Position numbers and translations under genes: made by a program. Of a stretch of 64,000 nucleotides of DNA, positions 54,881-64,000 are shown in pieces. The notes under the pieces were generated by a model that did no database searches, was not told where the DNA came from, and worked only from the letters and a program-made list of their open reading frames with translations. Every line of letters begins with the position of its first letter. The stretch's first letter is position 1. Origin of the DNA: Hydrogenophaga sp. (GTDB lineage Bacteria > Pseudomonadota > Gammaproteobacteria > Burkholderiales > Burkholderiaceae_C); the NCBI GenBank assembly GCA_018333605.1, contig JAGXSV010000022.1, forward strand, positions 48,770 to 112,769. Reading direction: 5' to 3'.

Positions 54881-55891
54881 ATGAAGCTCGCCACTTACAA
54901 AGACGGCTCGCGCGACGGACAACTGGTGGTGGTTTCCCGCGACCTTTCGACCGCGCATTATGCGACCGGCATCGCCCACAAGCTCCAGCAGGCGCTGGAC
55001 GACTGGAATTTCATCAGCCCGCAGTTGCACGACCTGTACCTGACGCTCAACCAGGGCAAGGCGCGCCACGCGTTCCCGTTTGACCCGGCCCTGTGCATGG
55101 CGCCGCTGCCCCGCGCCTACCAGTGGGCCGACGGTTCGGCCTACATCAACCATGTGGAGCTGGTGCGGGCGGCCCGCAACAGCGAGGTGCCCGCGTCGTT
55201 TTACGCCGACCCGCTGATGTACCAGGGCGGCAGCGACGATTTCATTGGCCCGTGCGACGATGTGGTGGTGCCCAGCGAAGACTTTGGCATCGACTTTGAA
55301 GCCGAAATTGCGGTGGTGACGGGCGACGTGCCGATGGGCGCCACGCCCGCCCAGGCGCTGGACGGCATTCGCCTGCTGATGCTGGTGAACGATGTGTCGT
55401 TGCGCAACCTGATTCCAGCCGAGCTGGCCAAAGGCTTTGGCTTCTTCCAGAGCAAGCCGGCCAGCGCGTTCAGCCCGGTGGCGGTCACGCCCGACGAACT
55501 GGGTGACGCCTGGCAGGGCGGGCGCGTGCACCTCACGCTGCAAAGCACCTGGAATGGCCGCAAGGTGGGCATGTGCGAAGCCGGTCCTGAAATGACCTTC
55601 CATTTCGGCCAGCTCATTGCCCACATCACCAAGACGCGCAACGTGCGCGCCGGCTCCATCGTGGGCAGTGGCACGGTAAGCAACAAGGCGATTGAGGTGG
55701 ACGGCCGCAAAGAGTGGCCCAAGGGCTACAGCTGCATTGCTGAAAAGCGCGCCATTGAAGCCATCCTGGACGGCCAACCGTCCACCGCTTTCATGAAGTT
55801 CGGCGACACCATTCGCATTGAAATGAAGGGCAAAGACGGTCAGAGCATCTTTGGTGCGATTGACCAGACCATCGCGCTGCTGGGCGCCTGA
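54881..55891 (+). CDS. fumarylacetoacetate hydrolase family protein
   Basis: MKLATYKDGSRDGQLVVVSRDLSTAHYATGIA...FGIDFEAEIAVVTGDVPMG...GSIVGSGTVSNK. Confidence 0.9.
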   Translation: MKLATYKDGSRDGQLVVVSRDLSTAHYATGIAHKLQQALDDWNFISPQLHDLYLTLNQGKARHAFPFDPALCMAPLPRAYQWADGSAYINHVELVRAARNSEVPASFYADPLMYQGGSDDFIGPCDDVVVPSEDFGIDFEAEIAVVTGDVPMGATPAQALDGIRLLMLVNDVSLRNLIPAELAKGFGFFQSKPASAFSPVAVTPDELGDAWQGGRVHLTLQSTWNGRKVGMCEAGPEMTFHFGQLIAHITKTRNVRAGSIVGSGTVSNKAIEVDGRKEWPKGYSCIAEKRAIEAILDGQPSTAFMKFGDTIRIEMKGKDGQSIFGAIDQTIALLGA

Positions 55892-55917
55892 ATCGGACGG
55901 CCCCCAGGGCGGCGGGA

Positions 55918-57105
55918 TCAGGTGCGCACGCGGCCGTCGCCCGTCAGCATGGACAGCTCCACAAACCTGGATGCGACGTGGTTGCCGGGGCTGAACGACA
56001 CGTTGAAGCCACCGATGGAATAGTCGCGGATGCTTTCCAGACCGCCAATCAGGCTGTCGCGCGTCAGGCGGCCGCTGGCTCGGCGCATGCCTTCGGCGAA
56101 CAGCCGCGCTGCCATAAAGCCTTCCATGCTGGAAAAGTTGGGCTGCACCTTGTTGCCGCCTTGTGCAATGGCCGCCAAAAACTCGCGCGTGATAGGTCGC
56201 GAGGTGCTGTAGGGCGTGGGTACCACCTGTGAAACGGCCACGCCGGCACCGTCTTTGCCCAAAGCGTCGGCCAAGGCTTGCGTGCCGACAAACGACACGT
56301 TGTAGAACGTCCCACCGTAGCCCGCTGCTCGAGCCGCACGGATGTAGGCTGCGCACGAGGTGTAAGCGCTGATTTGCACCACGGCATCGGGTTGCGCTGC
56401 GTTGAGGATGCTCACCGCCTGCGCCACGTCCACCGAATTGCGTTCCACCGTGGCCACGGCCACAGGTTTGAGTTGCATCGCATTCAGCGCCAGTGTGACG
56501 CCGTCCAGGCCGGCCTTGCCGTAAGCGTCGTTCTGGTGAAACACCGCGATTTTCTTCAGCCCCAGGTTGGTCAGCTGCTTGACGATCAGGGCGGTCTCGT
56601 CGTTGTACGAAGCGCGCATGTGAAAGGCCAGGCGGTTGAATGGCTGGCGCAATGCCATGGCCCCGGTGAAGGGTGCAAAAAACGGGGTTTGCGCCTGGGT
56701 GGCCAGCGGCAGCGCGGCCAGGCTGGTGGGGGTGCCGATGTAGCCAAAGAGCGCAAACACGTCGTTGTCCAGCAGCTTGCGGGTGTTGGCCGCACAGCGA
56801 TCGGGTTCGTAGCCGTCGTCGAGCAGGCTGATGTCAACCTGCGTCTGGTTCGCACCACCCCGGGCATTGAGTTGGTCAAAGAACAGCTTCGCGCCGGCGT
56901 GGAACTGAATACCCAATTGCGCCGCCGGCCCGCTGAAAGCGGCCGACTGCCCCAGCACCAGGCGGTTGGCCGGCTGCGCCTTCAGGGCCGGTGCGCCCAA
57001 CGCTGCGGCACCTGCGATAAAGGAGGTGAATCGACGGCGCGAAAGACCGCTGGCGGGTGCGTGCAGAGAAGAGGGTGGGGGCGAACTTGGCATGTTGGGT
57101 CGCAA
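55918..57105 (-). CDS. branched-chain amino acid-type ABC transporter substrate-binding protein
   Basis: SRRRFTSFIAGAAALGAPALKAQPANRLVLGQSAAFSGPAAQLGIQFHAGAKLFFDQLNARGG. Confidence 0.88.
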   Translation of the reverse strand: MRPNMPSSPPPSSLHAPASGLSRRRFTSFIAGAAALGAPALKAQPANRLVLGQSAAFSGPAAQLGIQFHAGAKLFFDQLNARGGANQTQVDISLLDDGYEPDRCAANTRKLLDNDVFALFGYIGTPTSLAALPLATQAQTPFFAPFTGAMALRQPFNRLAFHMRASYNDETALIVKQLTNLGLKKIAVFHQNDAYGKAGLDGVTLALNAMQLKPVAVATVERNSVDVAQAVSILNAAQPDAVVQISAYTSCAAYIRAARAAGYGGTFYNVSFVGTQALADALGKDGAGVAVSQVVPTPYSTSRPITREFLAAIAQGGNKVQPNFSSMEGFMAARLFAEGMRRASGRLTRDSLIGGLESIRDYSIGGFNVSFSPGNHVASRFVELSMLTGDGRVRT

Positions 57106-57300
57106 AAGGCGGCGGGACCGCTGGGTTGTGAATGTGTCTTTGCGTCATGATTCTGGTGCACGCTCCGGTCGCATGGGCGCCGTTTGGTTTGCGGATGCGA
57201 CCGTTCGTAGCGCAGGAAGCCGGTTTGGTGGACTTGGCGCCCGGCGGGACTCCCCGGCGCTGCCGATCCAGCCTCATCCGAGGCCAGTTTCACCGCGTGT

Positions 57301-57744
57301 TCAGGTGGCGTACATTCCGTCCAGCGACGCAAAACCCTTGACTTCGATGGGGTTGCCAAACGGATCGCAGAAGAACATGGTCCATTGCTCTCCCGGCTGC
57401 CCGGCAAAGCGCAGTTGCGGGGGCAGCACAAAGTCCACGCAGGCAGCTTGCAGCCGCTCGGCCAGCGCCTGCCAGGCCGGCAGCAACATCACCAGGCCGA
57501 AATGCGGCATGGGCACCCAGTGATCGCCCACCCGGCCCGTGCGGGTGGTTTTGAAGGGCTCGCCCAGGTGCAGCGAAATCTGGTGGCTGAAGAAGTCGAA
57601 ATCCACCCAGGTGTCGGTGCTGCGACCTTCACGGCAACCCAGCACGCCGCCGTAAAAGCGCCGCGCCTCGTCGAGGTCGGTCACATGAAACGCGAAGTGA
57701 AACAGGCTGCGGGCGGGCAGGGTCTCGGGCGAGTTGGGACTCAT
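57301..57744 (-). CDS. VOC family protein
   Basis: LFHFAFHVTDLDEARRFYGGVLGCREGRSTDTWVDFDFFSHQISLHLG...MFFCDPFGNPIEVKGF. Confidence 0.9.
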   Translation of the reverse strand: MSPNSPETLPARSLFHFAFHVTDLDEARRFYGGVLGCREGRSTDTWVDFDFFSHQISLHLGEPFKTTRTGRVGDHWVPMPHFGLVMLLPAWQALAERLQAACVDFVLPPQLRFAGQPGEQWTMFFCDPFGNPIEVKGFASLDGMYAT

Positions 57745-57838
57745 GCGCGCAGCATATCAAAGGGCCCCCCGCGCCAGGACGGCACCACCCGCTCGCCTAT
57801 CTTTCGCCAGGGCATGGGTGGGCCGTTGTCCGGTTGGT

Positions 57839-58216
57839 TCAGCGCTGTGAAGGGTCTGCCGCGGTCTGGTCGTACTTCAGAAAGTACTGGCGCGCCATGG
57901 ACACCACCTGCGCGTCGGTGGGGTGGTCGCTGCTGATCACATCGATGATGCACTTGTCCACCGCGTGGGCATGGTGTTTGCAGAAATCGCGGAATTCGAT
58001 CTTGGCGCTGGCGGGGCCCGTCAGCAAGATTTCGCTCACACCCTCCAGTGACCGGGCGATGTGCTGGAAGAAATCCTTGTCGGGACCCACGTGCCCGTGC
58101 TTGGGGGTGTGGTGGCTGCGGGCTTTGATGCGCTGGGCTTCAACGTGCTCGCGATCAAACATCAGCACGTGCGCTTCGCTGTGGTCCATCCAGACAACGG
58201 CGTGAAAAGTGGTCAT
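57839..58216 (-). CDS. translational machinery (eRF1-domain-like) small protein
   Basis: MTTFHAVVWMDHSEAHVLMFDREHVEAQRIKARSHHTPKHGHVGPDKDFFQHIARSLEGVSEILLTGPASAKIEFRDF. Confidence 0.75.
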   Translation of the reverse strand: MTTFHAVVWMDHSEAHVLMFDREHVEAQRIKARSHHTPKHGHVGPDKDFFQHIARSLEGVSEILLTGPASAKIEFRDFCKHHAHAVDKCIIDVISSDHPTDAQVVSMARQYFLKYDQTAADPSQR

Positions 58217-58342
58217 GTGGGGGGCTCCTGAAGTGAGTTAAAAAACAAAGGTGGGCGTGGTCAACAAGCCGGGTGCGCAGCTTGTCAGGTATTGATACCG
58301 GCCAACAACGGGCGGTCTGGTGGTGCAGTTTGGGGACGGTGT

Positions 58343-58729
58343 TTAGAGGCTGGGCATGGCCATGCCACCCCCGGTTTTTTCGACTTTTTCCTGACAGCCC
58401 ACACACCGCATGGCTGTGGGGTTGGCGTGCAGGCGCGCGGTGGCAATGTTCACGCCGCAGTCCAGGCACAGGCCATAGCTGCCATCGGCAATGCGTTTCA
58501 GGGCGGCGTCGATGGCCACGAGTTCGGCAGACTCGCGCTCGTCCATCGCAAAGGCCAGGTCGCGCTCGGAGCCGGCTTGTGCCCAGTCGTCGCTTTCGGT
58601 CGAGCGCAGGTTGGCTGCTGCCTCGGCCCGGCCCACCGCACCGCCGCGCTGAGCGCGCAACTGGGCCAATGTTTCGGCGCGCATCTGCTTCAATTGCTCG
58701 GCAAAACTGTCAGAAATCTGCTGGCTCAT
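58343..58729 (-). CDS. TraR/DksA family zinc-finger protein
   Basis: AQAGSERDLAFAMDERESAELVAIDAALKRIADGSYGLCLDCGVNIATARLHANPTAMRCVGCQEKVEK. Confidence 0.9.
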   Translation of the reverse strand: MSQQISDSFAEQLKQMRAETLAQLRAQRGGAVGRAEAAANLRSTESDDWAQAGSERDLAFAMDERESAELVAIDAALKRIADGSYGLCLDCGVNIATARLHANPTAMRCVGCQEKVEKTGGGMAMPSL

Positions 58730-59013
58730 GGTGGTGTCCTCGGGTGTCAAGTAATGTGCATCAAAGGTCTGAAAACCTCAGTGACATGGTCTATTCATCT
58801 GGCCCTTTGGGGTTTGATGCATGTCAATTGGCGTTGGATCTGTCCGCATGAAACGGCGCACAAGCGCCGGGAATGTCCTGATGCGGCGTTTCACGTTGCG
58901 ACCCCCGAAAGAGACGAAAATTAACGGTTGATTGCAGACGTTCGCTGAGCCTGTCGGGCTCGGTGCGTCAGACCCAAGACGCCATTCCCTTTTTCCCACC
59001 AACAGGAGACCCC

Positions 59014-59868
59014 ATGCAGACCGTGGACTACAGCCGCTACCAGACCCTTGCCATCAACCGCCGCGGCCCCTTGGTGGGCGGTGTCCCGTCGGTGCTCGAC
59101 ATCCAGATGCGCGCCGACGGCCCCGGTGGCAACGGCAAGCTGCCCACGGCCGGGCACGAAGGGCATTGGGAATTGAGCGAGATCTGGCGCGACGTGGGGC
59201 GTGACGACAGCGTGCGCTGCGCCGTGCTGCGCGGCAGTGGCCTGGGCTTTTCGGGTGGCGGCGACCTGGCGCTGGTGCACGACATGGCCACCGACTTTGA
59301 TGTGCGCACCCGGGTGTGGAAAGAAGCGCGCGACCTGGTTTACAACGTCATCAACTGCGACAAGCCCATCGTCAGTGCCATGCACGGCCCAGCCGTGGGC
59401 GCCGGGCTGGTGGCGGGCTTGCTGGCCGACATTTCCATTGCCGCCAAAAGCGCCAAGATTGTGGACGGGCACACCCGCCTGGGCGTGGCCGCCGGGGACC
59501 ATGCCGCCATCGTCTGGCCGCTGCTGTGCGGCCTGGCCAAGGCCAAGTACTACCTCATGCTGTGCGACCCCATCAGCGGCGAGGAGGCCGAGCGCATTGG
59601 CCTGGTTTCGCTGGCGGTGGAGGACGACGCCCTGATCGACAAAGCCTTTGAGGTGGCGGACCGCCTGGCCAGCGGCAGCCAGACCGCGATCCGATGGACC
59701 AAGTACGCGCTCAACAACTGGCTGCGCCAGGCGGGGCCAGCGTTTGACACCTCGCTGGCGCTGGAATTCATGGGTTTTGCCGGCCCCGATGTGCACGAAG
59801 GTGTGGCATCCTTGCGTGAGCGTCGGGCGCCCCGTTACGGCGTGGACAGCGACGCCAGCGCTGGTTGA
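59014..59868 (+). CDS. enoyl-CoA hydratase/isomerase family protein
   Basis: [21 protein letters not shown]...[55 protein letters not shown]. Confidence 0.9.
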   Translation: MQTVDYSRYQTLAINRRGPLVGGVPSVLDIQMRADGPGGNGKLPTAGHEGHWELSEIWRDVGRDDSVRCAVLRGSGLGFSGGGDLALVHDMATDFDVRTRVWKEARDLVYNVINCDKPIVSAMHGPAVGAGLVAGLLADISIAAKSAKIVDGHTRLGVAAGDHAAIVWPLLCGLAKAKYYLMLCDPISGEEAERIGLVSLAVEDDALIDKAFEVADRLASGSQTAIRWTKYALNNWLRQAGPAFDTSLALEFMGFAGPDVHEGVASLRERRAPRYGVDSDASAG

Positions 59869-59918
59869 GCCACTGAATATGGGGGCCGGCCTTCAAGACA
59901 ACTTCCAGGAGACAAGTC

Positions 59919-61082
59919 ATGAGCGACGCATCGGGCAGTGGATTCGGCAAATTTGTGCCGGGTTTTGAGTTTCTGCAAAACCTGGCGGGCCAGGCGGCTG
60001 GCGGGGTGGCGCAGGGGCTCGGACAGAGCATTCCGCAGCTGCCCAACCTGGGCAACTGGGTGGCGCCCACCTTCAGTGTGGAAGACTTGGAAAAGCGCAT
60101 TGAAGAGCTCAAGGCCGTGCATTTCTGGCTCGACCAGAATTCCAAGGCGCTGGCGGCCACCATCCAGGCGCTGGAGGTGCAAAAAATGACCCTGGCCACG
60201 CTGCAAAACATGAACTTCAGCATGGGTGATGTGGCCAACGCGCTGAAGGTCAAGGCGGCCGAAACCTTTGCGGGATTTGCCGGCTCCAGCCACCCCCCGG
60301 CGCCGGCCCCCACCCAGTTTGCCGGCCTCGAGATCCCGCCGCGCACCTATGGCACCCCCGCGCCCGTGCAGCCTGAAGCCGACGCCGGCGATGAGGCCGA
60401 CGACGAGGCTTACGAAGATGAGCCGAACGACGAACCTGAAGACGAGCCAGCGCCTCCAACGAGCAAACCGTCCTTGCGCAAGTCAGGCGCCAGCGCGCCA
60501 GCAGAGGCCCCGGCCGGTGGTGTGGTGGACCCGATGCAGTGGTGGGGCGCCCTGTCTCAGCAGTTTCAGCACATCGCCGCCAATGCCATGAAAGATGTGG
60601 CTAAACAGACCGCGCTCGATACCACCCGCGAAGTCGCCAGCGGACTGACCGAACAAGCCGTGAAAACGGCCACGGGCATGGCTGGCAAAGTGACACGGGG
60701 GCTCACTGACACGGTGGCGCGCAACGTGGGTATGGCCACCGGCGTGGGCAAGGCGGCTGCACGTGCCGTGGCGCCCGGCAAGGCCACCCCGAAACCAACT
60801 GCAAAGCCAGCCGCCCGGGCCGCGGCCAAGTCGCCAGCCAAGAAGGCTCCCGTGCGCAAGCCCGCTGCTGCGCCCCAGGCGCGCGCTGCAGCCCAGCCCA
60901 TGGCCCCGGGCGACTGGACCATGCCAAACGCCTTTTTTCAGGTGCCCGGATTTTCGCTGGGCGGTGCTGCGGCACCGAAAAAGGCCCGTCCGACGAAAAA
61001 AGCGGCGACTTCACCAACCCGCAAACCTGCTGCGAAAAAAGCCACGGCTAAAAAATCGGCACCGCCCAGCGGGCGTCGCTGA
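59919..61082 (+). CDS. phaM: PhaM family PHB granule regulatory protein
   Basis: FEFLQNLAGQ...VAPTFSVEDLEKRIEELKAVHFWLDQNSKALAATIQALEVQKMTLATLQNMNFSM; C-terminal Lys/Ala/Pro-rich tail. Confidence 0.85.
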   Translation: MSDASGSGFGKFVPGFEFLQNLAGQAAGGVAQGLGQSIPQLPNLGNWVAPTFSVEDLEKRIEELKAVHFWLDQNSKALAATIQALEVQKMTLATLQNMNFSMGDVANALKVKAAETFAGFAGSSHPPAPAPTQFAGLEIPPRTYGTPAPVQPEADAGDEADDEAYEDEPNDEPEDEPAPPTSKPSLRKSGASAPAEAPAGGVVDPMQWWGALSQQFQHIAANAMKDVAKQTALDTTREVASGLTEQAVKTATGMAGKVTRGLTDTVARNVGMATGVGKAAARAVAPGKATPKPTAKPAARAAAKSPAKKAPVRKPAAAPQARAAAQPMAPGDWTMPNAFFQVPGFSLGGAAAPKKARPTKKAATSPTRKPAAKKATAKKSAPPSGRR

Positions 61083-61121
61083 CACCACGGAACCACCGGG
61101 CCGTGGCGCGGTCGATCACCC

Positions 61122-62417
61122 ATGAAACTTTTTCCCTACGCCCACGCCACCCACCCCCAATGGCGCATGGCTGCTGCGCTGGTGCTGGCACAGTTGCGCG
61201 CCCAGATGGCGCGGCCCGACCACGCCCAGGCGCCCTCGCTGGCGCTCCTCTACATCACCGACCATTACGCCACCGAGGCCGAGGCGATCCTGGCCCACCT
61301 GAGTGCTGAACTCCCCGAGGTGACCGACTGGGCGGGCACCGTGGGTGTGGGTGTGGCCGCCAACAATGTGGAGTACTTCGACGAGCCCGCCATGGCCGTG
61401 ATGCTGTGTGACCTCAGCCCCGACCAGTACCGCGTGTTCAGCGGCGTGGCGCCGCTGGCGGCCAGTGGCCGCGTGGTGGGCCCCGACGGCTTTGTGGCCC
61501 ACACCGCGCTGGTCCATGCCGACGGCAACACGCCCGAACTGGCCGAACTGATTGCCGAAGTGGCCGATCGCACCGCCAGCGGTTATGTGTTTGGCGGCCT
61601 CTCGGCCAGCCGCAGCAACACGGTGCAATTCGCCTTCAGCAGCGCCGGCAACCTGAGCGGCCAGGGCGCGGCCAGCGGTGTGTTTCATGGCGGGCTGAGC
61701 GGCGTGGCGTTTGGGCCGGCGGTGGGCATGGTGTCGCGCGTGACCCAGGGCGCGCAGCCGGTGGACCATGAGCGCACCGTGACCGAAGCCGACGCCAACC
61801 TGGTGCTCCAGCTCGATGGCGAGCCTGCTCTGGATGTGTTGCTGCGCGAGCTGGCGATTTCGCTGGACCAGCCCGAGCTGGCCATGCCCCGCCTGCGCGC
61901 CACCTTGGTGGGCCTCACGTTGCCCAATGGCTCGACGGCGGATGGCGTGGCGGCGCCTCGGCGTGGCCAGTTTGGCCCGGAGGTCATTGTGCGCCACCTG
62001 ATTGGGCTTGATCCTGGCCGCCGCGGCGTGGCCATTGCCGACGTGGTGCCTGTGGGCACCCGGCTGGCGTTTTGCGAGCGCAACGTGCAAGCTGCCCGGG
62101 CCGACCTCACGCGCGTGTGTGCAGAGGTGCGCGAAGAGCTGGAACCACAGGAGCTGAGCATGTCCATGGCCACGGCTTTGGTCGCCTCAGAACCCGATGC
62201 TGCACCGCACCCGGCCCGGCGCATTGCCGGGGCGGTGTATGTGAGTTGTTCCGGGCGCGGAGGCCCGCACTTTGGCAGCCCCAGCGCCGAGTTGCATATC
62301 GTGCGCCGTGCCCTGGGCGATGTGCCGTTGGTGGGGTTTTTTGCCGGTGGCGAAATTGCACACCACCGGCTCTACGGTTACACCGGCGTGCTCACCGTGT
62401 TCACGATGCCGGTCTAG
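61122..62417 (+). CDS. FIST domain signal transduction protein
   Basis: MKLFPYAHATHPQWRMAAALVLAQL...DWAGTVGVGVAANNVEYFDEPAMAVML...GVAFGPAVGMVSRVTQGAQPV...VYVSCSGRGGPHFG. Confidence 0.85.
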   Translation: MKLFPYAHATHPQWRMAAALVLAQLRAQMARPDHAQAPSLALLYITDHYATEAEAILAHLSAELPEVTDWAGTVGVGVAANNVEYFDEPAMAVMLCDLSPDQYRVFSGVAPLAASGRVVGPDGFVAHTALVHADGNTPELAELIAEVADRTASGYVFGGLSASRSNTVQFAFSSAGNLSGQGAASGVFHGGLSGVAFGPAVGMVSRVTQGAQPVDHERTVTEADANLVLQLDGEPALDVLLRELAISLDQPELAMPRLRATLVGLTLPNGSTADGVAAPRRGQFGPEVIVRHLIGLDPGRRGVAIADVVPVGTRLAFCERNVQAARADLTRVCAEVREELEPQELSMSMATALVASEPDAAPHPARRIAGAVYVSCSGRGGPHFGSPSAELHIVRRALGDVPLVGFFAGGEIAHHRLYGYTGVLTVFTMPV

Positions 62418-62418
62418 G

Positions 62419-62510
62419 ACGAATCGCTCCCGCAGCGCTTTGCGCTACCCACGCCTCAAGGGGGCGGAGCTGTCGTTCCGGTAAAGCCGGTCCGGCGACG
62501 CCCTGGGTGG
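62419..62510 (-). repeat. modular GC-rich intergenic repeat (family B, diverged copy)
   Basis: Contains CCTCAAGGGGGC and TTCCGGTAAAGCCGGTCC, inverse of modules at 31917-31998. Confidence 0.4.
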
Positions 62511-62532
62511 GACCGTTTCAGGCGCTGCGGCT

Positions 62533-63656
62533 TCAGGCCAAACGCTGGGGTGTGGGCGCTGGTCGGCCCAGTCCGCGTCCGCTGGCGCGTGCCCGCTTCA
62601 GCAGGAACCGCACGCTGCCGATGTTGAGCAGGTTGAAGCCGATGCCGGTGATGAAAGCGGGGCCTGGCAAGAGCCGGTCAGGTCGAAGATGGCGCCCCGC
62701 ATCCACCCGCCCAGTGCCATGCCGAACAGCGTGGCCATGAGCACCGTGCCCTCGCGCCCCGGCTTGGGCGGGTGGGAAATGCTCGCGCACGATCAGTGCG
62801 TAGCTTGGCACGATGCCGTCCCGGAACAGGCCGACCATGCCCGAAATGAGGTGCCGCGGCACCAGCCCGTCGAAGGGCAAGAACTTCAGCAGCGCCGCGC
62901 CTTGCACCACCGCGCCCGGCAGCAGGGTGCGAAGGCCACCAAGCTGGTCCGAGATCCAGCCCGAGATGGGGCGGCTGGCGATGCCCATGCCCCGCATGAC
63001 CGACAGCATTGCGGCGCCACGCGTTGTGCCAAAGCCCAGGTCGTTTTCCACCGGTCCGTGCGGCATCGACATGGTCACGCAGCACGACACGCCCGCCACA
63101 CGCAGCAGCACCTGCAGCGTGCCGGGCGGGAGGCCGAGCGGTCGTGCTTCGGGCCGGCTGGCGCAGGGGTGGTTGGGCGTGGCCAGCTCGGGCCTCGGCA
63201 GGCAGTTGCCGCTCATGCCGATCGCCAGCGCGATGCTCCAGCGCTGCGTAAACCAGCGCGAGGTGTCGGCCACCAGCGGGGCAAAGGTGGCCGAGGTGAC
63301 GAGCAGTCCGATCAGGATGCCTTGCGCCAGGCTGAACTGCCACAGGTTCTGGGCCGCTCCTGCGGCGATGAGACCGAGGCCCAGCCCCAACGCGCCGCAA
63401 GCACCGGCACCATCACGCCAAAGTGGTCTGACAGCCGGCCCTTGAGGATGCCGCCCAGGCCAAAGCCCACCCTCGTGGGCATGTAGGGTCGTGAGGCGTC
63501 ACCGCGCGCGACATCGCAGTCGGCCGGTAGGGGCGGCAGCACCACCGTGACCGAAGACATGACCACGCCACCCAGCGTCACGAGCGCCTGCGACACCACC
63601 AGCCGAAACCACGCGTCAGCCGATTCGGCCGTGGCGGCGGGCGGGCTCGGGGTCAT
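62533..63656 (-). pseudogene. MFS transporter, degraded (frameshifts and apparent internal deletion)
   Basis: MFS segments spread over three frames: 63312..63656, 62533..63390, 62678..63400 (e.g. VTLGGVVMSSVTVVLPPL; GILIGLLVTSATFAPLVADTSRWFTQRWSIALAIGMSGN; GLRTLLPGAVVQGAALLKFLPFDGL). Confidence 0.75.
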
Positions 63657-64000
63657 GGTGCGGGTGTTGCCGTCTCGGGTGCAGCGTCGGTGGCTTCGCT
63701 GTTGGTGGTCACCGTGTCTTGGGCGGGTGTTGCAGCGTGCCGTGCCAGCCTTGTGCGCGCCCGCTCCAGGGTTCGGTTGGCGTCCAGCACATGCATGCCG
63801 TACATGTCGGCAAAGGCTTCCACGGTCTTGCCGCTGGCATCGAAGGCACGCAGCAGCGCCTCTTCGCGCGCGGCGCGGTTGGCGGCTTCGGTCAGTGCGT
63901 CCTGGGTGAGCTGGTTCACTTCTTCGTCGCGGCCATGCACGCGCTGAGCGTACTCGTCACGGGGCAGACCCGAGGCCTCATACGCCTGCAAGATGCGCTG
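63653..64000 (-). CDS. hypothetical protein, truncated by window end
   Basis: Open in frame to window edge: QRILQAYEASGLPRDEYAQRVHGRDEEVNQLTQDALTEAANRAAREEALLRAFDASGKTVEAF... Confidence 0.5.
   Translation of the reverse strand, partial: QRILQAYEASGLPRDEYAQRVHGRDEEVNQLTQDALTEAANRAAREEALLRAFDASGKTVEAFADMYGMHVLDANRTLERARTRLARHAATPAQDTVTTNSEATDAAPETATPAP

Noticed and set aside
1-64000. CRISPR array, rRNA or tRNA genes, prophage or IS element
   Set aside because: No regularly spaced direct repeats, no recognisable rRNA or tRNA cloverleaf segments, and no transposase, integrase or phage structural ORF seen on reading; a formal tRNAscan/Infernal run was not possible.

Overview
The window is a GC-rich, gene-dense chromosomal segment. 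Gene content and intergenic repeat style suggest Burkholderiales/Comamonadaceae (inference). Most of it is ordinary housekeeping or metabolic sequence: icd, dinG, pstS-like, rsmI-yraN-diaA-BON lipoprotein, pilU/pilT, yggS, putA with an Lrp-type regulator, a GGDEF/EAL protein, glcD, hsp20, purU, an omega-aminotransferase, two branched-chain amino-acid type ABC binding proteins, phaM and a FIST protein. I saw no rRNA, tRNA, CRISPR array, transposase or prophage module. The most interesting parts are: (1) a divergent metal-homeostasis module at 730-4345, with a CsoR/RcnR-type repressor, an NreB-like MFS exporter with a His-rich tail, a HupE/UreJ permease, a His-rich small protein and a transmembrane anchor protein; (2) a TonB-like gene whose membrane anchor is frameshifted by an exact 10-bp tandem duplication; (3) a DinJ/RelB-YafQ module with an intact operator and antitoxin but a split toxin; (4) an MmeI-like single-chain R-M enzyme with two unrelated intergenic-type repeats inside its reading frame; (5) several exact palindromes, including a 33-nt hairpin that contains the stop codons of two convergent genes, and nested operators upstream of LysR and IclR genes; (6) a terminator/anti-terminator-like arrangement at 669-731 on the strand opposite the annotated gene. 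Four broken reading frames in 64 kb mean assembly or sequencing indels must be excluded. I found no clear evidence for a complete, wholly new system. The metal module and the 660-735 RNA-like structure are the best leads.
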